Origin: Listeria cossartiae subsp. cayugensis
GTDB lineage: Bacteria > Bacillota > Bacilli > Lactobacillales > Listeriaceae
Assembly (NCBI RefSeq): GCF_014229095.1
Contig: NZ_JAARZC010000001.1
Coordinates: 620,001-684,000, forward strand
Length of the DNA stretch: 64,000 nucleotides
Direction: 5' to 3'
Numbering within the stretch: the stretch's first letter is position 1; each line of letters starts with the position of its first letter. Positions 50,336 through 60,036 of the stretch are shown piece after piece. A model generated the notes under the pieces. The model was not told where the DNA came from and searched no databases. It was given only the letters and a program-made list of their open reading frames with translations. The translations under genes were made by a program, and so were the position numbers.

Positions 50336-51391
50336 ATGAGCTGGATGATTATTTTTATATGTTTTGGCGCGTCCGTACTACTTACACCGCTAATTCGAAA
50401 AATAGCGCTTTACTTTGATATTACAGATAAACCAGATCAACGCCGCATTAATGTGAAGCCGATTCCGAGCTTGGGTGGACTAGCTATCTTCATTAGTTTC
50501 GCTATCGGAATGTTTTTACTTCCAATTGAAAACGAATTCTTATGGCCGCTTCTGATTGCGGCATTTGTCATGGTTTTAACTGGATTATTAGATGATATTA
50601 TGGAATTTAAAGCAAGATATAAATTAATTGGTCAAATCGCCGCTGCCTTTATTATTGTATTTTGGGGCAACCTTAGCATCGACTTTATCAACTTACCATT
50701 TGGTGGGGAAATTCATTTTGGAATATGGAGTATTCCGCTAACCATTATTTGGATTGTGGCAATTACGAATGCCATTAACTTAATCGATGGACTGGACGGT
50801 CTTGCTGCTGGTGTTTCGACCATTGCTTTACTGACAATTTTAGGAATGGCCTTTATTATGGGTGACGCACTTGTTATTATGATAGCAAGCGTATTAATCG
50901 CTGGAACACTGGGCTTTTTACCATATAACTTTAACCCTGCCAAAATTTTCATGGGGGATACGGGCGCACTTTTCTTAGGTTTTATTATTTCTGTGTTATC
51001 TGTGATGGGATTCAAAAATGTCACGTTTATTTCTTTAATTGTACCAATCTTAATTTTAGGTGTACCGATTTCAGATACGCTTTTTGCTATTATTCGACGC
51101 ATGGTAACGAAACAACCAATCGCGATGGCGGATAAATCACATTTGCACCATTGTTTATTACGACTTGGCTTCACGCATCGGCAAACCGTTATTTTGATTT
51201 ATGCGATTGCCGCACTGTTTTCGTTATTCGCATTTATTTTTACGATGTCGACACTTTGGGGTTCAATGATTTTAATCGGTGTACTGCTCATCTTAATTGA
51301 AGTATTGATTGAGACGCTTGGATTAGTAGGAAGCTCCTATCGACCATTGTTGAATTTATTTAAACTAACAAAAGAAGATAAAATAGATTAG
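50336..51391 (+). CDS. tagO: Undecaprenyl-phosphate N-acetylglucosamine-1-phosphate transferase (TagO-type)
   Basis: A 351-residue polyprenyl-phosphate HexNAc-1-P transferase with about 11 helices. Loops carry GLLDDIMEFKARYKL (D-D metal site), AITNAINLIDGLDGLAAG, NFNPAKIFMGDTGALF, and the late HLHHCLLRLGFTHRQT motif. It starts wall teichoic acid synthesis by making C55-PP-GlcNAc. L. monocytogenes has two such genes, so this may be the first of two (TagO1). The ATG at 50336 follows GGGGAGGA; the in-frame GTG-like start at 50318 precedes it. Confidence 0.92.
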   Translation: MSWMIIFICFGASVLLTPLIRKIALYFDITDKPDQRRINVKPIPSLGGLAIFISFAIGMFLLPIENEFLWPLLIAAFVMVLTGLLDDIMEFKARYKLIGQIAAAFIIVFWGNLSIDFINLPFGGEIHFGIWSIPLTIIWIVAITNAINLIDGLDGLAAGVSTIALLTILGMAFIMGDALVIMIASVLIAGTLGFLPYNFNPAKIFMGDTGALFLGFIISVLSVMGFKNVTFISLIVPILILGVPISDTLFAIIRRMVTKQPIAMADKSHLHHCLLRLGFTHRQTVILIYAIAALFSLFAFIFTMSTLWGSMILIGVLLILIEVLIETLGLVGSSYRPLLNLFKLTKEDKID

Positions 51392-51421
51392 AGATTAGTT
51401 ACTTAGGCTAGTCTCTTTTTT
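51388..51421 (+). terminator. Terminator after tagO
   Basis: AGAGATTAG / CTAGTCTCT arms (one wobble pair), 9-base loop, T run. Confidence 0.8.
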
Positions 51422-51502
51422 GTGCCAAAATTCTTATTGAGTAACAAGTCTTCTTGTGATACATTTATCAAGTAACGTTTTTGTAGAAATGAGGAGAAAA
51501 AC

Positions 51503-52411
51503 ATGGAAATCATTGCGACAGCAGATTCAATGAAACAAGCTGAACAATTGCTTCGCGCGGGGGTAGACAGATTATACGTAGGTAATAGCCAATTTGGTTT
51601 AAGATTGCCACATTCATTTTCTGTCGAAGAATTACGTGAAATAGTTCATTTAGCGCATCAAGAAGGAAAGAAAGTAACTGTAGCAGTAAATTCGTTAATG
51701 CACAACGAACATATGGAAGAGTTGCCGGGTTTTTTAGAGCAACTTGCCGATATGAAAGTGGACGCGGTAGCATGCGGCGATCCAGGTGCAATTATGCTTT
51801 TAAGTGAAATGGCTCAACCGATACCATTTATTTACGATGCCCAAACATTTGTAACTAGCGCAGAACAAATTTCGTTTTGGGAACAACAAGGAGCGGTCGG
51901 AGCAGTACTTGCAAGAGAGCTTACAGAAGGCGAAATTAAAGCTATTGCGAAAAGTCTCTCTATTCCTGTAGAAGTACTTATATACGGGCCGACATGTATC
52001 CATCAATCCAAACGTAGACTTGTAACGAACTACCAACGCATTGTTGAAATGGAAGATGATACATCGAAGGAACGCGGACTTTATTTACGTGAGCCAAATG
52101 ATGAAACAAGCCAATTACCAATTTATGAAGATGAATCCGGAACGCATATTTTTGCTTCTGAGGATGTTTCGCTTGTGCCTTATTTGGCTGATTTATATGA
52201 AGCTGGCTTAAAAACGTGGAAACTCGATGGCGTTCTTGCCGAATCAGAGAATTTCGTCCAAATTGCTGCTTTACTTGTTGAGGCGAAAGAGGCCGTTATA
52301 AAAGGTCAATTTGTTGCGGAGTATTTTGTGAATAAATTAACGGAATTACAACCTAAAACTAGAAAATTAGACGCTGGATTTTACTTGAAAAATCCGGATG
52401 ATGTGAAATAG
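51503..52411 (+). CDS. U32 family protein, YrrN/TrhP1-like
   Basis: A 302-residue U32 family protein. N-terminal TIM-like pattern (EIIATADSMKQAEQLLRAGVDRLYVG) and ALLVEAKEAV late; it lacks the full metal-Cys cluster of its partner. In B. subtilis the pair YrrN/YrrO (TrhP1/TrhP2) makes 5-hydroxyuridine at the tRNA wobble base, and this gene pair has the same lengths and order. Annotated as collagenase/peptidase in older records, which is misleading. It is the first gene of a two-gene unit. Confidence 0.82.
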   Translation: MEIIATADSMKQAEQLLRAGVDRLYVGNSQFGLRLPHSFSVEELREIVHLAHQEGKKVTVAVNSLMHNEHMEELPGFLEQLADMKVDAVACGDPGAIMLLSEMAQPIPFIYDAQTFVTSAEQISFWEQQGAVGAVLARELTEGEIKAIAKSLSIPVEVLIYGPTCIHQSKRRLVTNYQRIVEMEDDTSKERGLYLREPNDETSQLPIYEDESGTHIFASEDVSLVPYLADLYEAGLKTWKLDGVLAESENFVQIAALLVEAKEAVIKGQFVAEYFVNKLTELQPKTRKLDAGFYLKNPDDVK

Positions 52412-52424
52412 GGGGAATAGCATT

Positions 52425-53651
52425 ATGAGTAAAGTATTAAAAAAACCAGAAGTGCTAGCTCCAGCTGGTAACTTAGAAAAATTAAAAATTGCGATTCGCT
52501 ACGGTGCGGACGCTGTATATATTGGCGGGCAAGCTTTCGGGCTTCGGTCTCGTGCAGGTAATTTTAGTTTTGATGAAATGAAACAAGGTATCGCTTTTGC
52601 ACATGAGCGTAATGCGAAAGTATATGTGGCGGCGAATATGGTTGCGCATGCTGGTGATACAGAAGGCGCTGGTGAATTTTTCCGGACACTTCGCGATATT
52701 GGTATTGATGCAGTCATCGTGTCTGATCCAGCCTTAATTAGCATTTGTTTTCAAGATGCTCCGGGGTTGCCAGTCCACTTATCCACACAAGCTTCGGCAA
52801 CTAACTATAAAACTTTAGAATTTTGGAAGAAGCAAGGCCTTGAACGTGTTGTACTTGCACGTGAAGTTAGCATGCAAGAAATTCAAGAAATTGGCGAAAA
52901 AACCGATGTTGAAATGGAAGCTTTCATTCATGGCGCAATGTGTATTTCTTATTCTGGTCGTTGTACTTTATCGAATCATATGGCGAACCGTGATGCGAAC
53001 CGCGGCGGATGTGCGCAAAGTTGTCGTTGGAAATATGATTTATTTGAAATTGATAATGGTGTTTCGAAAAATTTGGTGGATACGGATGAAGAGCCATTTT
53101 CGATGAGTGCGGTCGATTTATCCATGATTAAATATATTCCAGATATGGTCGATGCTGGCGTCGATAGTTTGAAAATTGAAGGACGAATGAAGTCGATTCA
53201 TTATGTTTCAACGGTTGCAAGTGTCTATCGTCGCGCAGTTGATGCTTACTGCGAAGACCCTGAAAACTATGTATTTGACCCAGCGTGGGAAGAAGAATTA
53301 TGGAAAGTTGCTCAGCGCGAATTATCCACAGGCTTTTTCTATAAAGAACCAACCGAAGACGAGCAATTATTCGGTAAAACGCGGAAAATTCCTCAATATG
53401 CTTTTGCGGCGCAAGTGCTGGAATATGATGAAGAAACGAAAATCGCTACTTTACAACAACGAAATAATTTTGGCGTAGGGGAAGAAATTGAATTTTATGG
53501 GCCAGGAGATACTGGATTTAAGCAAGTCGTAGAAGTACTTTGGAATGAACATGGCGAGGAAATTGACCGTGCGCCAAATGCAATGATGACCATTAAAATG
53601 CCGGTAGACAAACCTGTGAAGCCATTTTACTTTATGCGAAAGAAAAAATAA
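52425..53651 (+). CDS. U32 family protein, YrrO/TrhP2-like
   Basis: A 408-residue U32 protein. N-terminal PEVLAPAGNLEKLKIAIRYGADAVYIGG (residues 8-35) is the family signature. The Fe-S type Cys motifs CISYSGRCTLSNH and NRGGCAQSCRWKYDL (about 176-206) are complete. A C-terminal beta domain follows. It is the catalytic partner of the preceding gene (13-base gap) in prephenate-dependent hydroxylation of wobble uridine. By homology to B. subtilis YrrO and E. coli TrhP. Confidence 0.85.
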   Translation: MSKVLKKPEVLAPAGNLEKLKIAIRYGADAVYIGGQAFGLRSRAGNFSFDEMKQGIAFAHERNAKVYVAANMVAHAGDTEGAGEFFRTLRDIGIDAVIVSDPALISICFQDAPGLPVHLSTQASATNYKTLEFWKKQGLERVVLAREVSMQEIQEIGEKTDVEMEAFIHGAMCISYSGRCTLSNHMANRDANRGGCAQSCRWKYDLFEIDNGVSKNLVDTDEEPFSMSAVDLSMIKYIPDMVDAGVDSLKIEGRMKSIHYVSTVASVYRRAVDAYCEDPENYVFDPAWEEELWKVAQRELSTGFFYKEPTEDEQLFGKTRKIPQYAFAAQVLEYDEETKIATLQQRNNFGVGEEIEFYGPGDTGFKQVVEVLWNEHGEEIDRAPNAMMTIKMPVDKPVKPFYFMRKKK

Positions 53652-53735
53652 AAAATCTCATGCTGCAGTAGGATTGTCGTGTACTCCCTAAGTAAGGTAT
53701 AATGGGGTAAGTACATATGAAGGAGGAGATTAATT

Positions 53736-54293
53736 ATGATAGGATGGATTATTGCTATCGCTGTTGTTGTTATTTTAGTATTGATTTATTTCGGTCTATA
53801 CAACAGCCTTGTAAAATACCGTAACCGTGTGGATGAAACTTGGGCGCAAATTGACGTACAATTAAAACGTAGATTTGACTTAATTCCTAATTTAGTTGAA
53901 ACAGTTAAAGGGTATGCCAAACACGAAAAAGAAACATTGACACAAGTAATTGAAGCTCGTAACAAAATGATGGAAGTTCCTGCTGACAACCGTCAAGGAC
54001 AAATTGAAGCAGATAATATGCTAAGTGGAGCACTTAAATCTATTTTTGCATTAGGTGAAGCTTATCCAGATTTAAAAGCAAATACTTCTTTCATCGAATT
54101 ACAACATGAATTAACTACTACGGAAAACAAAGTGGCTTATTCTCGCCAACTTTATAACACAACCGTAATGACTTATAACACAAAAGTACAATCAGTACCA
54201 ACTAACATCGTTGCAAAACTGCATAACTTTACAGAACGTGATATGCTTTCTATTCCAGAAGTAGAGCGCGTTGCACCAAAAGTAGAGTTTTAA
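53736..54293 (+). CDS. lemA: LemA family protein
   Basis: A 185-residue protein: one N-terminal membrane helix (about 3-22), then a four-helix bundle with the LemA patterns KYRNRVDETWAQIDVQLKRRFDLIPNLVETVKGYAKHE and TENKVAYSRQLYNTTVMTYNTKVQ. Function is not well known. LemA and HtpX form a conserved pair, here 22 bases apart, so it probably supports membrane-protein quality control. The ribosome binding site is AAGGAGGAG. The promoter is not obvious. Confidence 0.93.
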   Translation: MIGWIIAIAVVVILVLIYFGLYNSLVKYRNRVDETWAQIDVQLKRRFDLIPNLVETVKGYAKHEKETLTQVIEARNKMMEVPADNRQGQIEADNMLSGALKSIFALGEAYPDLKANTSFIELQHELTTTENKVAYSRQLYNTTVMTYNTKVQSVPTNIVAKLHNFTERDMLSIPEVERVAPKVEF

Positions 54294-54315
54294 GCCATGA
54301 AGGAGAGCGAAAATT

Positions 54316-55230
54316 ATGCTATTCGAACAAATTGCAGCAAATAAGCGAAAAACTGTTTTTATCATTCTTGGCTTTTTCATTTTCGTTCTTATGGTTGGCG
54401 CTGCTATAGGTATTATTGTTTGGAATAACTATCTGAATGGGCTTATACTAGCAGCAGTTATTGGTGTATTTTATATTTTGATTATGGTGATGAGCAGTTC
54501 GTCAGTTGTTATGGCGATGAACCATGCGAAGGAAGTCACCTCAAAAGATCAAGCACCAGTTTTGTGGGATACCGTTGAAAGCATGGCAATGGTTGCTGGT
54601 ATTCCGATGCCCAAAGTATATATTGTTGAGGATGCAAGTCCAAACGCTTTTGCGACAGGGATTTCTCCGGAAAAAGGAGCAGTGGCTGTCACTAGAGGAT
54701 TACTAAATAAATTAGAACGATATGAATTAGAAGGCGTTATCGCGCATGAAATTTCTCATATTCGTAATTATGATATTCGGTTATCAACAATCGCTATTGC
54801 GCTTGTAGCGGTTATTGCAATTCTAAGTGACATCGCAATGCGAATGATTTTTTGGGGAAGCCTAACTGGTGGCAGAAATAGCCGTAAAAGTGACAACAAT
54901 AACAGTGGTGGGGCGCAAGCGATTATCTATATTGTCGCGCTGATATTTGTTATTTTGGCACCAATTATTGCAACAGCTATTCAATTTGCTTTATCTCGTA
55001 ACCGGGAATATTTAGCTGATGCGAGCGCGGTAGAACTAACACGAAATCCAGATGGACTTATCCAAGCATTGAAAAAAATTAGCGGTGATTCGAAAAAAAT
55101 GGAAGAAGTTAGTGCTTCTAGTGAGTCTATTTACTTTTCGTCACCACTCAAGTCTAAAAAAAATAAGCCGGGTCTTTTCGACTCACATCCGCCAATTAGT
55201 TCGCGGATTGAACGCTTAGAAAATATGTAA
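54316..55230 (+). CDS. htpX: Zinc metalloprotease HtpX
   Basis: A 304-residue membrane metalloprotease (M48). Two N-terminal helices (about 12-35 and 42-60), zinc site H144-E145-x-x-H148 in VIAHEISHIRNYD, two further helices, third ligand Glu in REYLADASA (near 235). It degrades damaged membrane proteins. The ATG follows AAGGAGAG. Co-transcribed with lemA. Ends at a bidirectional hairpin facing yjbH. Confidence 0.95.
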   Translation: MLFEQIAANKRKTVFIILGFFIFVLMVGAAIGIIVWNNYLNGLILAAVIGVFYILIMVMSSSSVVMAMNHAKEVTSKDQAPVLWDTVESMAMVAGIPMPKVYIVEDASPNAFATGISPEKGAVAVTRGLLNKLERYELEGVIAHEISHIRNYDIRLSTIAIALVAVIAILSDIAMRMIFWGSLTGGRNSRKSDNNNSGGAQAIIYIVALIFVILAPIIATAIQFALSRNREYLADASAVELTRNPDGLIQALKKISGDSKKMEEVSASSESIYFSSPLKSKKNKPGLFDSHPPISSRIERLENM

Positions 55231-55272
55231 TAAAAAAAGTAGCAGCCTAGGAAATAGGTTGCTACTTTTTTA
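55231..55272. terminator. Bidirectional terminator between htpX and yjbH
   Basis: AAAAAGTAGCAGCCTA / TAGGTTGCTACTTTTT arms (one wobble pair) and loop GGAAA. Confidence 0.92.
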
Positions 55273-56094
<822 letters not shown>

Positions 56095-56222
56095 CTATCA
56101 CCTGATTTTCAAATTCTAAATATCTTTAAACAGATACTCATTTCAATGTACCAGTGTGAAATGAAATAATTCACTGCTCAGTAAAAGCTGATACAAAATT
56201 GGGTTTTGCAACTTACATATCT

Positions 56223-56251
56223 ATTTTATCAGCGTAATGTAAATTTAACAA
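56223..56251 (-). promoter_or_regulatory. yjbH: Promoter of yjbH
   Basis: On the minus strand TTGTTA (56251-56246), 17-base spacer, TAAAAT (56228-56223). It sits in the 237-base gap 56092-56328, which shows nothing else convincing. Confidence 0.55.
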
Positions 56252-56328
56252 ATAATTGTCATTGGCTTAACATATTTATTCGCTGTTTTTTAAGATTTTG
56301 TGTCATTTTACTGCAAATTCGTATAAAT

Positions 56329-56913
56329 TTACTCCTTATCGCCATACACGTGATGATAAAATCTTGCTACTTTATTTTCAGCTGGTTGATTGGTTATTTG
56401 ATATTCTTTCAGTAACTTATCAAAAATTTCTTTTCCTTTATCATAATCTGCCACTTCGTATTCTAAATCAAAGTCAGATATCGTCCCATAAAAATTCTTA
56501 TCGAAAACGAGCAAGCCTTTTTTATAGTCTTTTTCAGCACGGATTGTTTTGAGCGAACCGAAAACTTGTAGGTCTTCATGGTTGATGCCGATTTCTTTTA
56601 ATGTATCGCGAACAGGGCCAACTGGAATGTTCGCTCCGGCAATAATCGCGGTTGCTTGGTCGGCGCCAAGGATTTGCGTTGTTTCCATTAATCCGCGCGC
56701 TTCTGGTGTTTTCAGTGTTAACTGATATTGCGATTCTAGCTCGCGAATACGAAGCGCGGAATGACGTTCTTTTAAGCCGAAATCAGCTGTATCTAAATAA
56801 TAATTCGTTTGCTCGAAAAAATCTTCTTCTTTCACGCGAAAATTTTCAATTAGGGTACCGTACTCTTCTTTTGTTAATAAATTGCGGAATTCGATTTCTA
56901 GTTCTTTTACCAT
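56329..56913 (-). CDS. CYTH-domain protein (YjbK-like)
   Basis: A 194-residue CYTH-fold protein. The family starts with VKELEIEFRNLLTKEEY (ExExK motif), continues with NYYLDTADFGLKERHSALRIRE and ends with DFDLEYEVADYDKG. CYTH proteins bind and hydrolyse triphosphates. B. subtilis YjbK lies in the same cluster as yjbH and relQ, as here. Substrate unknown; thiamine triphosphate or inorganic triphosphate are candidates by family. Confidence 0.88.
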   Translation of the reverse strand: MVKELEIEFRNLLTKEEYGTLIENFRVKEEDFFEQTNYYLDTADFGLKERHSALRIRELESQYQLTLKTPEARGLMETTQILGADQATAIIAGANIPVGPVRDTLKEIGINHEDLQVFGSLKTIRAEKDYKKGLLVFDKNFYGTISDFDLEYEVADYDKGKEIFDKLLKEYQITNQPAENKVARFYHHVYGDKE

Positions 56914-56929
56914 GGAAAATCAGCTCCTT

Positions 56930-57406
56930 TTAATGAAATGTTGCATCTAAATCTTGTGCATAAAATTGAATCGCTTTTTTGTAGCTTAAAATAGCTTTGT
57001 CATTTGTCGTATTTGTTAGTAGCAGCAAAGTTTCTTCGAGTGCTTCTTTTTCTAAGCCTTGATTATACTTCGCCATAATCGAAAAAGTGCGCAAAGCATT
57101 ATTTTCTGGGAATTCTTGTAATGCTTTTTGGAAAAGGCTGCTGGCTTTTTCGGGCTGGCCTGTAATACGGTAAGTGCTTCCGAGGCCGATATAAGCTTCT
57201 TTACGATCAGCAGCGGGAAGACCAAGTTCAAGTGCTTTCTCGTAAAAAGGGATCGCCGCATCTTCTTTCCCAAGTGCGTCGTGCGCCCATGCGGCAAAAT
57301 AATGAAGTTCAGCGCTTTTTGGATTGTTTTTTAGTTCACTGAGTGCTTGAGTGCGCGCAGTTTCGTAATCGCCATTTTGAAGTAAAGTAAGAATCATTTT
57401 TATCAT
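56930..57406 (-). CDS. TPR-repeat protein
   Basis: A 158-residue protein made of about three tetratricopeptide repeats (AELHYFAAWAHDALGKEDAAIPFYEKALEL near 33-63, then YIGLGSTYRITGQPEKASSLFQKALQEFP). No signal peptide. Such proteins act as interaction scaffolds. It precedes the CYTH gene by 16 bases in one unit; the link is unexplained. Unrelated to the larger TPR proteins of the htpG operon. Confidence 0.82.
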   Translation of the reverse strand: MIKMILTLLQNGDYETARTQALSELKNNPKSAELHYFAAWAHDALGKEDAAIPFYEKALELGLPAADRKEAYIGLGSTYRITGQPEKASSLFQKALQEFPENNALRTFSIMAKYNQGLEKEALEETLLLLTNTTNDKAILSYKKAIQFYAQDLDATFH

Positions 57407-57555
57407 CCTTTGTATTGTCGTTTGAAGGCTTCGGTTTTATTTTAACATGGGATTGAAAAAAAGGTTACTTTAAGCAAGGTGGATTAACTGCTTTTGTGTT
57501 AAAATATAACTGATGTTGCATAAATTTAATCATGAATATACTTGAGGTGAGCGAT

Positions 57556-58224
57556 TTGAATCATTGGGAAGACTTTTTAGCGCCTTACAAACAGGCAGTG
57601 GAAGAACTTAAAATTAAACTTAAAGGAATGCGTTCGCAATTTGAGCTTGAAAATAATCATTCACCAATTGAATTTGTTACAGGACGAGTGAAGCCGGTTG
57701 CGAGTATATTAGACAAAGCCAATCAAAAAGATATTGCCTTAGATCATTTAGTAGAAGAAATGCAGGATATTGCGGGACTCAGAATGATGTGCCAATTTGT
57801 AGATGATATTGAAGTTGTGGTCCGTCTTTTAAGGCAACGGAATGATTTTCGGATTGTAGAAGAGCGTGATTATATTACTAACAAGAAACCCAGTGGATAT
57901 CGGTCGTATCACGTCGTTATTGAATATCCAGTGGAAACTATCCAAGGGGAAAAGAAAATTTTAGCTGAAATCCAAATTAGGACGTTAGCGATGAATTTTT
58001 GGGCAACGATTGAACATTCGGTAAACTATAAGTATCAAGGTGAATTTCCAGAAGCAATCAATAAACGACTAAAACGCGCTGCGGAGGCGGCTTTCCAGTT
58101 AGATGAAGAAATGTCGCAAATTCGTGAAGAGATCCAAGAAGCGCAAGTCTATTTTTCACAAAACAAAGATGCATCAAAGGACAAAAAAGCGGTACATCAA
58201 GTGATGCCAAAGAAAAATAAGTAA
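57556..58224 (+). CDS. relQ: Small alarmone synthetase RelQ (YjbM)
   Basis: A 222-residue small GTP pyrophosphokinase. SYNTH domain motifs are GRVKPVASILDKANQK, DIAGLRMMCQFVDDI, RDYITNKKPSGYRSYHVVIEYP, and EIQIRTLAMNFWATIEHSVNYKY. It has no hydrolase domain. It makes (p)ppGpp and is a stress supplement to RelA. I take the TTG at 57556, after TTGAGGTGA; the in-frame ATG at 57532 lacks a site. Starts the unit relQ-nadK-rluD. Confidence 0.92.
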   Translation: MNHWEDFLAPYKQAVEELKIKLKGMRSQFELENNHSPIEFVTGRVKPVASILDKANQKDIALDHLVEEMQDIAGLRMMCQFVDDIEVVVRLLRQRNDFRIVEERDYITNKKPSGYRSYHVVIEYPVETIQGEKKILAEIQIRTLAMNFWATIEHSVNYKYQGEFPEAINKRLKRAAEAAFQLDEEMSQIREEIQEAQVYFSQNKDASKDKKAVHQVMPKKNK

Positions 58225-58255
58225 CTAGTTGTAGGAATAGGGGCGAATAGAAATA

Positions 58256-59050
58256 ATGAAATATATGATTACTTCCAAAGGAGACGAAAAGTCTGATTTG
58301 CTGCGACTAAATATGATCGCGGGTTTTGGGGAACATGACATGGAATATGATGAGGTAGAACCTGAAATTGTTATTTCTATTGGCGGAGATGGAACTTTCT
58401 TGTCCGCATTTCATCAATACGAGGAGCGCTTAGATGAGATTGCCTTTATTGGGATTCACACTGGGCATCTTGGTTTTTATGCGGATTGGAGACCAGCTGA
58501 GGCAGATAAATTAGTGCAACTTTTGGCAAAAGGGGAATATCAGAAAGTTTCCTATCCTCTTCTTAAAACGACCGTGAAGTATGGCATTGGCAAAAAAGAA
58601 GCAACCTATTTAGCGCTAAATGAATCAACGGTCAAAAGTTCAGGCGGACCGTTTGTTGTTGATGTAGTCATTAATGATATTCATTTTGAACGATTTCGCG
58701 GTGATGGACTTTGTATGTCAACGCCTAGTGGCACAACAGCATACAATAAATCACTTGGCGGGGCGCTAATGCATCCATCCATTGAAGCAATGCAGTTAAC
58801 TGAGATGGCTTCGATTAATAATCGTGTGTACCGAACCATTGGTAGCCCGCTTGTTTTTCCTAAACATCATGTCGTTAGTTTGCAACCAGTTAATGATAAA
58901 GACTTCCAGATTTCTGTAGATCATTTAAGCATTTTGCACCGTGATGTACAAGAAATCCGTTATGAAGTATCCGCCAAAAAAGTTCATTTTGCCAGATTTA
59001 GATCATTTCCGTTTTGGCGTCGGGTGCACGATTCGTTTATTGAAGATTAA
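58256..59050 (+). CDS. nadK: NAD kinase
   Basis: A 264-residue NAD kinase (PpnK). GGDGTFLSAF (near residue 45) is the nucleotide-binding GGDGT motif, and NEST (near 122) and TPSGTTAYNKSLGG (near 158) complete the active site. Makes NADP from NAD and ATP. Length is normal. It is 31 bases from relQ and 18 bases before the rluD-type gene. Confidence 0.95.
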   Translation: MKYMITSKGDEKSDLLRLNMIAGFGEHDMEYDEVEPEIVISIGGDGTFLSAFHQYEERLDEIAFIGIHTGHLGFYADWRPAEADKLVQLLAKGEYQKVSYPLLKTTVKYGIGKKEATYLALNESTVKSSGGPFVVDVVINDIHFERFRGDGLCMSTPSGTTAYNKSLGGALMHPSIEAMQLTEMASINNRVYRTIGSPLVFPKHHVVSLQPVNDKDFQISVDHLSILHRDVQEIRYEVSAKKVHFARFRSFPFWRRVHDSFIED

Positions 59051-59068
59051 GCTAGCAGGAGGAAGCAT

Positions 59069-59959
59069 GTGTTTTTAGAATGGAAAGTAGAATTAGAAGA
59101 AAATGGGCTTTTACTTCGGACTTTTTTGAAGAGCAAGCACATTTCTAAACAATTATTAACTGCTGTCAAATTTGGCGCAGATGGGAAAATTGAAGTAAAT
59201 AAAGAGGAACAAAATGTTCTTTATCAGGTAAAAGCTGGTGACCACGTGCGGCTTACGTTTCCAACAGAGCAACAAAATGAACGTTTGCTTGCCGAGCATA
59301 CGGAATTAGATGTTGTGTTTGAAGATGATTTTCTTTTAATTATTAATAAACCGGCCGGAATGGCTTCGATTCCCTCGCAGTATCATCCGCATGGCTCGGT
59401 TGCAAACTTTGTCAAAGGGCATTATGAGGCGCAAGGCCTTACGAGCGCGATTCATATTGTAACGAGGTTGGATCGTGAAACATCTGGGTTAATGCTAATT
59501 GCTAAAAATAGGTTTGCCCACGCTAGACTCAGCACCTTTTTACAGCAAGGATTGTTAAAACGACGCTATCAAGCTTTTACAGGTGGCGTTTTAGCAGAAC
59601 AAGAGGGATCGATTGAAGCGCCAATAGGGCGTAAAGAAGTGAGTATAATGGAACGTTTTGTTACTCCTGAGGGAAAATATGCCAAAACAAATTACGCGGT
59701 TCTCGAGCGTTACAGCGCGTTTGACCACGTAGCGATTCAACTAGAAACGGGACGCACGCATCAAATCCGCGTTCATTTCTCGTATATTGGACATCCACTT
59801 ATTGGAGATGATATGTATGGTGGGGATACTACTTTACTGAAAAGACAGGCACTGCACTCGTGTCATCTACATTTAGTCCATCCGGTAACAGAAGAATATA
59901 TGGCGTTTGATTTACCTTTACCAGCAGATATGGAAGAGATAATTCAAAAATCGAAGTAA
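59069..59959 (+). CDS. RluD-type pseudouridine synthase
   Basis: A 296-residue RluA-family synthase. N-terminal S4-like part (about 12-70), catalytic Asp in IVTRLDRETSGLMLIAKN (near 135), and RTHQIRVHFSYIGHPLIGDDMYGG near 230. The start is GTG at 59069 after GCAGGAGGA; the overlapping ATG at 59067 opens only MCF and a stop. It isomerises uridine in rRNA or tRNA; exact site unknown. Last gene of the relQ unit. Confidence 0.9.
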   Translation: MFLEWKVELEENGLLLRTFLKSKHISKQLLTAVKFGADGKIEVNKEEQNVLYQVKAGDHVRLTFPTEQQNERLLAEHTELDVVFEDDFLLIINKPAGMASIPSQYHPHGSVANFVKGHYEAQGLTSAIHIVTRLDRETSGLMLIAKNRFAHARLSTFLQQGLLKRRYQAFTGGVLAEQEGSIEAPIGRKEVSIMERFVTPEGKYAKTNYAVLERYSAFDHVAIQLETGRTHQIRVHFSYIGHPLIGDDMYGGDTTLLKRQALHSCHLHLVHPVTEEYMAFDLPLPADMEEIIQKSK

Positions 59960-60036
59960 TAAGTGTTTTAAAAAGTTATTTGGTCATGTAAAATGGAAGA
60001 AGCGAACAAATCGCATCAATTTTAGGAGGAAAGAAC

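Noticed and set aside
56187-56233. GCTGATA ... TATCAGC repeat upstream of yjbH
   Set aside because: Arms of only 7 bases separated by 33 bases in AT-rich sequence; could be chance.
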